The notes under the pieces: generated by a model
Database searches by the model: none
Told to the model about the DNA's origin: nothing
The model's input: only the letters and a program-made list of their open reading frames with translations
Translations under genes and position numbers: made by a program
Part shown: positions 40,431 to 54,499 of the stretch, one piece after another
How the letters are laid out: every line of letters starts with the position of its first letter
How positions within the stretch are numbered: position 1 is the stretch's first letter
Assembly (NCBI RefSeq): GCF_036417845.1
Contig: NC_089981.1
Location: 41,422,668 to 41,486,667, forward strand
DNA: 64,000 bases
Source of the DNA: Apteryx mantelli
Lineage: Eukaryota > Chordata > Aves > Apterygiformes > Apterygidae
Reading direction: 5' to 3'

Positions 40431-42485
40431 TGCAATGCTTGCCCATCTCTGAATTTTGTTCTGGGTAGGACTGACCCGAAAAGAGTTACAAGCTTTTCAT
40501 AATTGCCCTGTTGTCATCTCTAAATACTTTCAAGCTGCAAACAAGTGTTAATCTTTCCGATGGGTAAAAAAGTTCTCCGGCTGTTTAGCAAAAACATGCT
40601 GCACTAAAAAAAGTGCACACATTGTAATGATAGACATATTTAAGTATAAAGATCCAAATTGCACATATAGGCTCCTAACTTCTACCAGAATTAAATGTCT
40701 TAAGTTAAATGTCTAAATGCCCTATATAACTCTGTTCCAAAATAATTACTGAACTTTAACCATCACAATGTAAGCTGTGTATGTCACATTTCACCACTGA
40801 ATTTTATCTGACTTCCTGGGTTTGCAAAGCCAGTATTTTCATGGTTATGGTTAGACAGTTCCCCATTCAACCCCTCTTCTCTTGCTACCATACAGACCTT
40901 GCTTTTATAGTGCTGCTATTGTTTCCATGGGCAAAATGTTGCTGCCATTTTTCTCCAGACCGAAGCTATGAATTTAAGTTTCATGTATCAAAGCTTCAAC
41001 ACTTTTGTTGAAAGATGGACTAAATCGCAGCACTTTCGACATAGTCAAAACAGCACCATAACCTTTTGTCCAGTTCTTAACCACTGAATATTGTATCAAG
41101 CACAATAAATGCAGCCTCCTCAAGGTTAGAATTCAAGAGAAAATTGTAAATATTGTAAAAATATCTGTACAACATCATAATCAGTTTATTTCCAAATAGA
41201 AATATCCTCACAGCTTAACCACAGCTTTGGAAAAGGTACACAGAAAATTGCATGTCAGGATGATAAATCTGTCAATTTGTAAAACTGCTTAGTGTTACGG
41301 GCATAACGCTGACAATAAAATGAGGAAAACTTCATCCTGGAAAGGCCTGGATACAAGAGACCTATCACACCTGATCTTCATTTACTTTTGCATGCAACTT
41401 GCTGCATTTATTCTTGCTGGTCTCTTGGCCAAACAGGGAAGAAGAAAAACAAATACAAGCACAATTTCCTGCATGAAAAGTAGCTTGCCTTTACAATAAG
41501 CAGGCCAACATTACTTTCAGAGTCATTTTATTAGTATAGGACTGTTTAATATTCTAAACATCAACTCTTGGCTATCTGCCATGTCAAAAAAACTTCCCAC
41601 CCCCCCAGCCATCCTCACGAAATCTCAATCTTCAGCTAAATAAATAGCTGAGACTGGACAGCTGCTTTCACTGATATCAGAATACAGTTGCTGAGAGGCA
41701 AATGGAGGATTTCTTAAAAAATACTGCTTGGATTCTCTGCTGCATCTGCAGACTAGACTGAGAACAGATCTCAAAGCAGATTTGACCCTGATAAACTGAG
41801 AAAGTAGCACTATTACAGTTATATCCTTTGACTTCAAGCAAGCTGAAATGTACCTTGGAAAATGGAAATTAATATATTTAGAGCAGATATTAATAAAGTT
41901 TAATATTTCCATGAAATTTGACAAACTCCTAGCAGAAGCATCCAAAGCGCTAACAGTCAAAGTTTATGGACTGAACTCTCCATGCAAGTAAGAAATAGCC
42001 CGTTAGTTCCTTCTCCAGGGAAATTGGTAGGCTCACTGAAGTCGGTGACACCATTTTGAAACACACTGATCCCAACAGAAATTCTATAACACCAAATCAA
42101 AGTGTGCGAAATTGGAACAGCTTTGAGGATTTTATGAGAATTTACTTTGAAATTTCAGTCCAATGTTATTAGTATTAACTTTAACATAATACTGTTATAT
42201 TTTGATTTTTAATCATGTATATTTCAAACCTATAAGTGTTTTTAAAAAATCAATACAAATATTTTGTCACATCTAAGTCTAGAACAAAATATTTCCAGTT
42301 CAGATCTGGGGGGGGGAAAAAAAAATCAGCCTTAAAATGTCAGAACTACCTTTGGAGTAGAAAAAGTAGTCTTTTTTTTTTAAACCAACAATAGTTGATA
42401 AAATCCTACATTAATATAACTATATTGAAATCAAGCCACTGAATTATTTATATAGATATTTTGTATCTGCTTTTTAATCTTTGAT
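40431..42485. other. Gene-free DNA, possible conserved non-coding
   Basis: No gene is supportable. The stretch at about 40.44-40.65 kb keeps several CpGs (GACCCGAAAAG, TTTCCGATGGG, CTCCGGCTG) in otherwise CpG-poor DNA without looking like a mobile element. That is weak circumstantial evidence for constraint. A 111-codon - strand frame at 41625-41960 has no domain. A G9 run followed by A9 lies at 42308-42325. Confidence 0.4.
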
Positions 42486-42525
42486 ACAAGAAAAAAGGGT
42501 CATAGACAAGAAAAAAGGGTCATAG
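42486..42525. repeat. Perfect 20-bp tandem duplication
   Basis: The 20-bp unit beginning ACAAGAAAAAAGGG and ending TCATAG occurs twice without a mismatch (42486-42505 and 42506-42525). Perfect identity implies a recent slippage-type duplication that may be polymorphic within the species. Confidence 0.95.
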
Positions 42526-45500
42526 TCCTTATACTGTCCTTACTATGGAACATTATTTAAAAAATAAAGACAATCTGTACTGCTAAAATTTAACCTTATA
42601 TTTAAAAATTCATAAAAGCCTTTTCATGCTGTTTCATAAAGCAAATAGACAGTATTCATTAAACCATACATTTGATTTGGTTCAGCTGCAGAAAAAAATC
42701 TACCATGAAAAAATTGTTTTGCATTGAAGGCAGATTCTAAAACATGAAATGCATGGGAAAAAATCATGCAATACTCTTGAAGATTGGGCTTGCCTAATTT
42801 CATTGTCCTTTCAGCTTTTTTCAATGTACCTCTTCACTCTAGCTTAAATAATTTAAAATAGTTTCATTTTTTCCCTGTTTGTACAACTGTACTTCAAATA
42901 TCAGTACTCTAAAAGCTCATGTTTTTGTGTGCATTTCTTCCCTGCTTTGTAGATTGGTCACAAGCAATGCACCATCTTTGGTAATGTTCTAACTGGTGTG
43001 AAAAGCTAAGAATTGCTTTATGCCCATTGGAACGAGTAGGATAACATCCTACTGAAGACAGCTATCAAAAGCTGACTACCACAAATATTCACATAAAGCC
43101 TGATTTTATCATTGATCAAGATTCATCTTGGTGAAAGCAGTTTGCAGTTGTATATGAAAAGAAAGCAAGACAGAAAGCATAGCCTAATAAGATTGATTTG
43201 CCTCAACTGCCAGGAAATTGAGAGTTGATTTCAGTCGCGAAATCCTTTCTTAGATAGATCCTTCCGACTATGTAAAGACATTGTCATTAGCAGACTAATA
43301 AGAGAACATAAACATACACACAAAGACCACTGAAAAGCAAGGCCTAGCTCCTGGTTCACTGTTCCAAATGCAGGTATCCTAGTGCAGGTTTAGAACAAAT
43401 GCATAAGTAAAACATTTTCCTTTAGTCTTTCCTTCCAGGAAGAGTCCAGTTAGAATCCCAAGGTAATCTCAAATTTACATACCATGTGCACTGTGTATTC
43501 AAGCATTTATCCAAAGCAGTCTATTACAGGCCAATTACAGGGTGTAAATTTTCCATGTAAAACACAGCATAATAAATCAATTTTGCATGGACCAATGAGG
43601 AGATGTGCCTTCAGGAGCTTAATGGATTCTGCACCAATGACTCTGGCACATACATTATGATTTCATTTGCCAAAAAATAATTTATAGAAGAAGTTTAATG
43701 GTCAAATGACTGTAAAGGAACTACTGAAAATTACATAATGCCTTCGGAGCATGCAAAGACTCAATTTTAGATTGCCAAAAGCCAATTTCTTGTGTTGGCT
43801 TATTTACTGGCTCAGAAAGAGATACCAGAGAGAGAAGATACTGTTTTTCTTCACTCCTCATACTAAAATTAGTGACCAAGGATCAACTGTGCAAACATTT
43901 GGAACTTCCTTCTCTTGGTGAAAACTCCCAATACTTTCCACCTGTTCTTCAAAACATCACTGACTTTCATACCTATTCTGGGCATATGGTCCCCCTTTGA
44001 TTCGTCAGTTTAATGATACTCACAAAGGTGAGAAATATGCTGGGACATAGCTGTTGACTTACTTCCTGTTATAATAGTTTAAGTGGAAAAGTATCAAATT
44101 ATACTCACGTCTGAACTTACCTTACCACTAAGCTAGCTTCCATTTCATTTTCATGAGTATATATGCATCTATAATAGCTACTCAGATCATAAGATGGAAG
44201 TGTGCTAAACAAAACTTAGGGACTTTTCATTTAGATCCTGACTACAGTGAATTATCATTCTGCGATGGCATGAGAAAGCCCCTTAGTCATCTTAGTTCTT
44301 CAAAGATTCCAAGAGATTATTATTTTAAGCAATAACAAAACACTTACATTTTTCCACTGTGGGAAATTAGAAAATCTGCCATGAGGGCCCACTAATTTCA
44401 TTGACTAGTGAAGTGACCTCCTTGTTACACTGGAGAACCAGAGATAAAGTCTGGCTATTAGCATCAGGCATCTGTCCCTCCATGTTACAACAGAATTGTG
44501 TCAAAGAGCAACAGAAAACCACATTATCCTGAGGTGCCTTTAACTCATGCCACATGACTGACCTGAGACCAAGAGTGCATCTGCATAAGGCATAACTTAA
44601 TGGCTCCTTTTACAGTTCCCTCATCTTCCAGAGACGCACAGACTAGGGTTTGTTATTCACTGCCTCAGGGCTGGCCTGAAGAACCCTGCAGTTGGGTGAC
44701 AGCATTCTACCTGAAGGAAATGTGAACTAAATAAGCAAATAGAAATGAAACAAGTTCAATTTATAACTTGTTTTCCAGTCAGTGGTTTGAACCAGAGATG
44801 AAAATACAGAAAATTTTGTTTATGTATTTCCTTTCAAAGCTGAAAATGGTATAGTCTAAGTTAACCCTACTGGAATCAAGTCTCTCTCCATATCATTAAA
44901 TTTATTATTAGGTCACTAAAACTGTAGTTTAAAAAACAAAAAACCCAAAACAAGGAAGAACACTGACGTACAGCAAGTAAATGGTTATCTAAAAAAAAAG
45001 TCTAAGGAATGTTTCATCTACTGAATATTATTTTAACAGAGATTATCTTGTCATTTCTTCCTTTCACAATTTCCTAATATCCCTGTGGCAAATGTAGAGA
45101 TTGCTGACATGGGAAAGTAAAGTAATTGAAAAATATTTAATGCATCTTAAACTATCAGTGTGATTTTCCAGATAGACAGATTAATCAAGAACACAACCTG
45201 AGGAATTAAGACTATGTAGAATATTTCTGTATTAAATCAGCAAGATTCACAGACCTGTTGGAAAAGCACTGATTACAAAACTTAATCAGGACTTCCTTTT
45301 ACATTTCATGAAGATGAGTGTATTTCTCTATTTGCTACTAACTATATATTATTATCCTCCTTCCTTCTGTTTGTGGGTGGTGGTAAAGTATTCCCAGCTT
45401 TTTTCCTTGAAAGATTTCATTTTGTTTTACAGATTGAAATGGTTGAAAAAAATTAAAACAATTTGTTTTTAACATTAATCCTTCTTGAAGCACATGATTC

Positions 45501-46299
45501 AGACATTGCTCAATAATTAAGTAATAATGTTTCCTTCCAAGTATCTGATGCCATTTTCAGTTCTGGCATGGATGGCATTGCAATACTACGCACAAGTCTA
45601 GCAGTGTATTGGTCCCATACTTCCTCTGAATAATCATAGAAACACATTCAGATGAACCTTATTTCAGGAAAAGGAAGAAAAGTTTCTGAAATACAGAATA
45701 AAAAAGAAACACTGAACTAGTATATGGAGTTAACATATCACTGCAACAATAGTTTGAAACATGCTTAAGCAGATGATTTTACTCAGTAAATGAATGCATA
45801 ACACTTAGAAATTCAGATCAAGTAAGGAGGACTTGCAACAAATTCTCATGGTGCATAGAATGGCACAGTAACTTTTCAAGAGAAGATATTCTCAGAAGAC
45901 CTACTAAATCCACTTTAAATACTTCAGATGAAATGCACTGAGCCCTTTATTTTGGTTAGGCAAAGGGTAGTCTGGACAAGTTTCAAAGATATGTAAAGAC
46001 ATTAACAGTTTGTTCCAACAAGAGCTTGGTAGAGAACTTCTTGATGTTGGATCATTTCATTTGCCTGCTAAGGCAGGTGTGTTCTCATTGCTTTGTCCAA
46101 TCTAATTTCAGTCAGTCAGTTGATGTACTATACATCAATTACCTTATAGATATGTTATATTCCTTAGCTGTCATTAAGATTTTCTTGCATTGCATATAGT
46201 TCCTCCTTACCATTATTCTTAGTGCAATATTAATACATTTTAAGTAGGTTCTTTCCCTTTGGTACGTAGATCTTCTTTAACAGTTTGTAGACCAAGAGT
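42526..46299. other. Gene-free AT-rich DNA
   Basis: No gene, LTR or LINE is recognisable. The portion at about 43.53-43.80 kb has balanced composition, homeodomain-like and CCAAT-like cores and no repeat character. It resembles conserved non-coding DNA in texture, but this cannot be tested from a single sequence. Confidence 0.45.
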
Positions 46300-47010
46300 A
46301 GTTCAAAAGCACACGGCATCCTGGCACATCAAGGTACCATCTTCTGCCTCAGCCTCTCCTGATCCATGATTGTCTCAGCTGTTGTGACAGTTTGATTTCA
46401 GGTGACTCACCATCCAGCTGGATACAAAAACATCACTTCTTCCAAGGTAGCAGAACAAGCACATAGCAATGAAATTCGCTGCCACAACCATCAACTCAGC
46501 AAATCCCTTTTGCTCTGAGCTTACCTTTCCTTCAGAGAAATTCTTTATCCCCAGATGAATTCTAACCCCTCTGCTCCCACCTGAAGAGGGGTGAAAGTCA
46601 CAGTTCATTGTTCTGACTCACCAGGTAGCAATATCAATAGCCTCTCCTCATCTGTGCCCCCCCCCACCCAAAAAAAAGTCTGACACATATAATGCCTCAG
46701 TGTGGCACCCTCGCCTCCTGGCTGGGAGTGCTATTCAGCCATGTGAATCAAATACAGCCTTCTGCTCCTTAACTTCCATGCAAGCTCACTCTTTCCTATC
46801 CTAAGGCCTGTTCATGTGTGCTATTCTGAACTTTCTGGAGGGCTGTTTCCTCAAGATACCCTCCTTGTCCACAGACATCTTTCCTAGAGCTGCATTTTGC
46901 TAATACAGTCCCACAGTTCAGCAGCAGGGCAGCCCCCCCTTTCCAGGGTTTATTATACTCCATAAGCACTGAAGTGATTGCCTCCAACCGCTCTAGTCAT
47001 GGGAATCCTT
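46300..47010 (-). other. GC-richer unclassified segment
   Basis: About 700 bp with higher GC than its surroundings and a C10 run next to an A8 run near 46656-46677. The - strand has 77- and 63-codon frames without domains. Also on the - strand are ACCTGGTGAGTCAG and GGATGGTGAGTCACC, each with a GTGAGT splice-donor core, about 200 bp apart. It could be an exonised or repeat-derived segment or a decayed retroelement. I could not find ends, target duplication or family motifs. Confidence 0.25.
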
Positions 47011-50000
47011 CCTGAACTCCTATGAAGAGGGTCATATTTTAGAATAGGCTTAGAAGGGACAAATAGCTCTAGCGCAGTTGCCAAATTCCTTTCTTCAGAG
47101 CATAATTTTTTTATTTGGACAAATTAAAAATATTTTATATTCAATCTGATTTCTCCTGATCTATAATCATCTGTAACTGCTCTTTCCTGAATTTCTTCTC
47201 AAATGTTTTTCAAGATGCTCCAAATGAAAAAACATCCCAGATGCTGTTTGACTAAATACTTATTTCATGATGATTGCATTTTAAGTAGCATCCAAGAAGC
47301 ATCACACTTACAGGATGATTTAGAAATTTTTATCTTGTCATTTGAATATGGCAAAGGAGGTAGGTAGTTTTCAGGCAGAGGCAATTTAATCTTCCACTGT
47401 GTCAACTACGCAAAGACAAAAAAGGAGTAGTTTGAATTACTTGTTAAATGAAACGCAGAACTATTTGAATTGGCTTTGAGGAGCGTCCCTCTACACCAGC
47501 CTATAGTAAAAACAGGAAAAGTTTCCATCACAGGTATTGCAGTCTGAATGGAAATCACTACATGAGCTATATACAGCTTAATCTGAAAGGTGCAAGGGGA
47601 CTAAAATGGACATGGCTTCACAAAATTTTAGCACCGGGAAGAATTATAAGATAGAAAAAAGCATCTGAACATCATCTACCCATCCATGGGAACTAATTAG
47701 AATAACTGATTATTTGGTCATGGGATAGCCACATTACCATATGACTTTAGTGACCAGTCACACATCAAAATGTGTGAAATGCTGTTCTGTAGTCCAACAG
47801 GTAAATTTTTCTTTTAATTGCTGATCCACTGTTAAGGAAGACCTCAGCTATTATTCAAAATTGGTTTTCTGGAAGAAACTGTACACTTGAGGTTATTTTA
47901 ATATATTAATAACAATTAAAAAATTAATTGATAAAAGAAGTCAGGAGTACTTCTGTCTGCAGACTGCTGTATTTGTCAGACATTTTATTCATAGTGAGCT
48001 ATTTTTGAACAAGTAAAACTTTTCTATTCTTGCCTTTCTTGTCTCACTCCACAGATACCATGCTTATTAATATAAATATCTCTAAGTCTATGCTATGACA
48101 TTTGTCAGACAGGTTACTGTCAATGACTCACAGATAAATAATTAAAACCACTGCAAAATCAAAATGAAAGAGTGAGCAACAGGCTTTCAGTAAATGTCGG
48201 TGAGAATCTGTATCACAGAAGGGAATCTTTTTGAATAAATTAAATATGCATAGCTCTGAAGCCCAGCATAGAATTTTTGCCCCTTCTCTCCTGTAAAATT
48301 TCTCTACATTCAAGCAATTCTTCAAACAGGCAAATATGATTTGTCACAACACAGAGCAAGACAGAGCCGATCAGGTAGCCTATTCTGTCCTCTTGTATAT
48401 CACACTCCATCAAAATCCAGACAGTTACTTCAATTTGAACTCAATTAATTTAGTTAGGATACTTCAGTCCTATGGAGAGGAAACTTCTGCATGACTCATC
48501 CGGAGAGCAGAATAGACAACCAATGTCATGAAGTGACAGGGATTGATTAGGCATCCCCATGAACCTGGCAGGAGAGAGCAGAAAACTAGTCTTAGCCACA
48601 GCTAAATTAGTCAAAAGAAACTCCTTTGAACCCCAACCTGGCAATGAATTTGATGCTGAACATGTGAACAAGACTCAGTCTCTTGGCACCTAAAAGGAAG
48701 AACCCCTACTTCTCTTCAAAATAGTAACTCACCAGTTTGTCACTCACTGCAATCAAAAAAAGAAAGATCTTTCCTGATTCCTGCACAAACTCACTACTGC
48801 ACTATGTTGGTTATCTAGCTTCCCTTCCTCATCAAGGCTCAAGACAGGAAAAACATGATTCACAACTCAAGTCTTCAAGGATGAGTAGGACCTTGCACCA
48901 ATCTAATTTCTCTACCCTCCTCTTCTCTATTTTGCCTCTAAATAAGACCTAAATGTCAAAAATATTTCTGAATAAATGTTAAGTATTGATAAGCTTTACT
49001 ACCAGCCTTTAAGCTGGCCCAGTACTTAATCAACTTCATTGCTAAGAAGCTATGTATTAGTTGCAGCTGAATTTTTTCCACTTGAGCTTTTCACTAACAG
49101 ATCTAACTATTCTCTTCAGCTAGGTTAAAAAAACACTGGTATCACATATCATTCCCATAAGCAGGTCACTTCACAAAATAATCAAGTCATCTCAGTCTTC
49201 TACTCAATAGGCTGAATTCAAGGTCAAATAACTTAAATCTTGAATGCTGAGGCTATTTAGATGGCTTTTCTCCTTTGAAAGCATTGCATATTGATTGTTA
49301 TACAAGCAATCTAACAGACTGTCTAAGAATGTAAAAAAAATAGAAGAGAGGTAGTTTTGCCCATTACAAGTTGTCGTTAAACTAAGCCATAAGTATGCAA
49401 TATGTTCTATTTCTATATATAAACATTACTTTGTTCCAAATATGTATGACTAAACAGCACCACAGCAATCAAATATGTACAGAAATACATATGCACTGGT
49501 GCTTAAAAGCAAAAGGTACATTAAACAGTGTTAGTAGGTAATTCAAGCAAAGCTCTAGACAAGAAAAATTGACTGGTGAATTAACCATAGCTGCAGTTTC
49601 AAGTCACTGTTGTGCTCTTTGAAAAAAAGTCGTTTTTCAGGAGTAAAGACTATAGGATGAGGATCAGTTTTTCCCATCATTACAACCAAGTGAATTATAT
49701 ACCAGTTGGATTTTTTTCTGTTGATCAAATTGTAGTTTCCGTATTTTACTACCATGAAGAAACTTAGTTGTTACAGTTATTCATCAGGCATCTCATATTA
49801 CTTTAATTGAATAGCTAACTACCACAATGTTAATCAGATTTACTTTTCATTTCAGTATTGTCATGTTAAATACTATTTTTGGCAAATAAAAATAAGCCTG
49901 AAGCAATTTATATATAATAGCAAATTAAGTAAGAATAGTAGCTATATAATCTTCCTAAGCATTTTTCCTTGCCACTGTTTCAAGCAGAGTTAAAAGCAGT

Positions 50001-53000
50001 CTATTTCTTGCCATCTCTTTCCCCCTCCAGAAAACAAACTGCTTTTGCTCTTCTTGAAGAATTAACATAGATAGTAGTAAAACAATTTTCAACTACAAAC
50101 CCAAAATACATTACTCTTGAAACAAACCTTCTGTAATAATTCAATGGCTTTAGAACCAAAGGACAAGTGCCTGAAAAGATTATTTCCCACTGGGTTGAGA
50201 GCACATCTCATTCTCTGAAGAATAATTTTGGAGAATTTCACAGGAAGATTTCTTACACAAATGCCCCTTCAGTAGTATCACTTCAGGTAGGAATTACCTT
50301 GATTCATTGTATAAAACACTTCCAAGACACACAGTCTATCAATATGAGACCAGCACTTCGCCTTTAACCTGCCATTTAGTTTTTCAGCTAACGGCATAGC
50401 AAAAACATTCTGTAACTTCCAGATTATTGAATCTATTACTCCTCAGAGGCAACTTTAGAGCATAACAGGGGCTGCCCACCAAAAGCACTCTAGATAGCAC
50501 ACGTAGTGCCTACTTGCATCTGCTTCTCTTTATTTTAATTATTTTAGGAAGGGGTGAAGTAAAAGCTAAGGGGTAAGCTATAAAATCCACACTGCATTTT
50601 TTTTTTTTGATTTGTTTCAGTGAGCATCACAACTTGTCTCCTCCTCACATTATTCTTTGTTATTTTGACCCTACAAAATCCAAATTCATCTCTGAAACCT
50701 CCTTTTCAAGGAGTATTGCAGTAGTTTGCAGCTTCTTGTTAAGCTGTTTGACTCTGGGAAACTAGTGGGTGATAGACCACTTTGCAGGAAAAGGAAACCT
50801 TCTGTTCTTCTCAGAAAGAGAAAACCCACTTTCCTGCTCACTGTGGCCTGACTTGAAATCTGTCTAATTTGAGACACCAACCCAACACCCATTGAATCAT
50901 TTCAAAGGAGTAACTGTTATTTCACTCTAATTGGTACAGCAATAAAGTATCAGTAATGACTCATGAATAATTTGGGCTTGCATGACAACACAGGAGTAAA
51001 GCACTGCAAAACATTTCCTTATTCACCTGAACAGGCTGCATTGCTGTCCCTCAGCACAAACAAATTAAGGGACTGATATGCATCCTTCCATTTCCCTCCA
51101 TATGTCAGATAGCAGCAGTGGACAGGAAGATGTGACAAGCCTTACTTTGGTTGCAGCACACAAAGTATGTCAGACACTGTAGCTGCGCTGCCCCAGAAAC
51201 ATATGCAGTACAGTTCTAGACAGCACACACTGATCCATCTTTTGTCTGGGGCAAGTTACAAGCTTATGATGTTAAGCAAGTTAAACTGAAATACATACCT
51301 CAGAGCCATCTCAGGTGAAACTACCAAGGGAAAAAACTAAAAAACCACTTGTTCTAAAGTCTGTGTAGATGACATTGAAATGTTGACAGTTCAGGTTATA
51401 GTATGGTCAAACTTGGAGCTTAAGTGGAATCTGGTGCCTCAGACTTGTACAGTGATGTCATCTTTTCCAACCATGTAGCCATATGTAGCAGAAAGATTCA
51501 CGTGTTGAATGTAGCAGGCCCCTCTTTCCACAAATAAAAAAACACCAGTTCTAGGAATTCATCCGTAAAAGGCAATAGAAGCCAAGCAGGAGCTGATGAT
51601 GGACCTTGATGCTATGAGATCTGGAAACTAAGAGTAAACATGGTGCTATAGAAACCATCCACGTTTCCTGGAAACCTGAGGACTGGCTGTACAGAATGAA
51701 GTCTGCAAAGGAAACAACTGAGACTACTTCTTCATCAGGATGGGATCCACAGGAAAAGCTCAGGCGAGGATGCAGGGACACCGCTTTAAGCAAGGCGCAC
51801 TGGTTGTCCACATATGGGGAGCAAGTGAAGTATGGCAATGGAGGCACTGGGACCCAGGAAAAGCACTACAGCAGACAGGGGTGGAGGGGAAGACTCTACT
51901 TATGTATCTGGATCATAAGCAAGAATCAGTACTCAAAGGCAGATGGTGAATTAGTACCCATTGCCCAGAGTGTTTGAGAAGGAAAGAAAATTCCTCCAGC
52001 TGCATTTGTATGCAACTGAATGATTTTTCTGAACTACGCAAAGTTGAATTAGTCTGGAGTGGTGACTTCAGGTCTCCTTATCAGGAAACACTGGAATCTG
52101 ACAGGGAAGCTGAGTAAAGGTGAAAGTCTGTCTCAGGCTTCAGAGAATACAAACAATTTCTTCATGGGCTTGGGAAAAAAACTGCAGTTTTATGCTGAGG
52201 GTAGTCAGAGGTATGGCCTGGATCATGCCTGTGACAAATGGCTTCTGCAAAGTGTTGATGGAAACTGCAAACTCGCCAGGTATGGGAAGCTGCTTTTTTT
52301 AAAGAAAAGGTTTGTTGGCACAGGGCTTGGAAGGTAAGGTATTATTGTACATCAGCAAGCTTTTGAACAATGTCTAAGCACCTGAAAAGTGTATTTGGAG
52401 GAGGGAATGTATTGGTGTATTGCTCTTAAAAGCAGCAGGGCTCCAGGGAAGAAGACTTAGAAAGACAAGGGTACCTCTTTTGCCACAGCACATCTGAGAG
52501 ATATAATCTATTCACTTAACATTCTATACTAAGAGCAATTTAGCATGGAGCAGGACAAGGTAATGGTCATCTGTGTTCCTGTCAGCTCAAGTGAGCTACA
52601 GGTGGCAGTAAAAGTGTAAAATAACCAAGTCCTTCATCAGAGCAAGTAAAAAGGAGAGTAACTGAGAAGGGTTGTTTTAAATTACTCCTTATGCTGTTAT
52701 TGGGGTTAGAGCAAATTGAAGGACAGCCATGAGCAAGTAACAAGCACCTTATTTTAAGTTTTTCCCTTTTTTATTTTACAAGAGAATCCTCAAGAAAAAG
52801 AGCTTATTTTACTATTCTGTGCCAAATTATTTCATTAGCACAGTAATTCTTTCCCCACTTTTTCTAACTAGGTCCTTTTGTTTGCTTTAAACTCCAGCTT
52901 TTTCCTCACTAGCCTTTGCAGCATTGAATGTTTCCATAGAAACCTGTTATGCATATTGGAAAAATTGTATGTATATAAAAAACAATCCATTTAGATTTTA

Positions 53001-54499
53001 GAAATGGTTTTCGTATATTAAAATGAGACCTCATACTTGTATGTACTCAGAACTGTTGTTAACACTAATGTTTTATGAGAGAAGGACATATAACAAAAGT
53101 CAAACAATGAATAGAATGAATTGTCAGTCCAACAATACATCAAGAATTATTTACAGTTACTACTTCTACTGTCAGCAGAACTCATGGGCAACTTGACTAG
53201 CACAAGACCATTTTATATGCAAACAAGCAAGACTGAAAGAGAATCTTAATGACCTTGTCACATTCATTGCTGAATTTCAGAGAACTGGTAATCAAGCATC
53301 ACACCAAATAGTCCTTAGATATAGGGCTGAGGAGAGGTGGATGTTCCTCCAGTTGCTTTGGGGAACCTAGTGAAGGAGTGGCAGATGCAACCTTTAAAAT
53401 ATAGCATAAGCCTTTTGCTACAGCAGTATATTACACAGACAGGTCTTTCTAGCCCACTTGAATCACTGTTTGTTTCATTACTTTTGATCCTGAGGTAAAC
53501 TGTTGAGAAGTAATCACTGTCATTAACCCTTATTTGATTAACTCTATTCTGCAGTGGTCTCTGAGGTTAATACCAGTTTTATTACCTTTTTATTGGATAG
53601 CTTTATTGAATGTCATGGAGCACAGCACTAAATACAGTCACCATCTGAAAGAAATAGCACCTGCAATAGTCTATGTGGAAACAGAACTCCAGGGGATTGT
53701 AGAAACCTGCTTAGTTTTCTTAAAATTTAGGGAAAAAAAATTAAATCACCACCTTATTGAGGGAGTTTTGCTCAAGTCAAATATGATGAGCTAACACTAT
53801 CTGTTCAGGGGTTATTAACACAAGAGCGTACTGTGCTGTTCAGTAAGCTGCACTCCTCATAACACGTATTTTTTTTCTAATACAAATTAATAAAAATAAT
53901 TTCCTTGCATTTTGAAAGTTACTGTTTTAACACTGGCAGTGCCCAAAATGGAACACTAGTATGCTTCTGTCATCACTTGTTTTTGAAATAGTTATCTTCC
54001 CAAGAAATTACAGAAATAATTCAGTGGTGAGCCATTTCCAAAGCAGTTGTGCAGCTGAATAAACAGAAGGCCTGACTTCCTAGCTACCCCTACAACATGA
54101 TCTTAGTCATATATCATCTGCAAATGGGTCCTGAAATTCAGTTTTTATAACAAATCTACACAACTAGAGGTTTTTGTCATTGACACAGCACACAACTGGA
54201 AGAATGCACATTTAGTTGCAAGTACAAAGCATTCACATAAATATTACCGTGGATATTATTATAATAGTCTAAACAATTGCTGGAAACTAAAGCAAATATA
54301 AGAAAATATTGCAAGGATAGCTCAAGATACAAGAAGAAACAGAAAACAACTGATTTAGGGATAATATCAAAAGAAGGTTCTGTTACATCAATATTTTCTT
54401 AGTTTTACTCCATGAAATGTATTTCTTCAGTTTAACAGTCAAAGTTGCACAGGATTACTTAAAGGGTGGTAAGGCAGATTAGTATCTGCAGATTTTCAA
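47011..54499. other. Gene-free DNA
   Basis: No gene can be supported over this 7.5 kb. The segment at about 51.54-52.34 kb is purine-rich with several overlapping open frames of 60-98 codons on both strands. It is a candidate old repeat or non-coding exon, but it shows no retroviral or LINE protein motif. A T12 run lies at 50597-50608. Confidence 0.45.
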
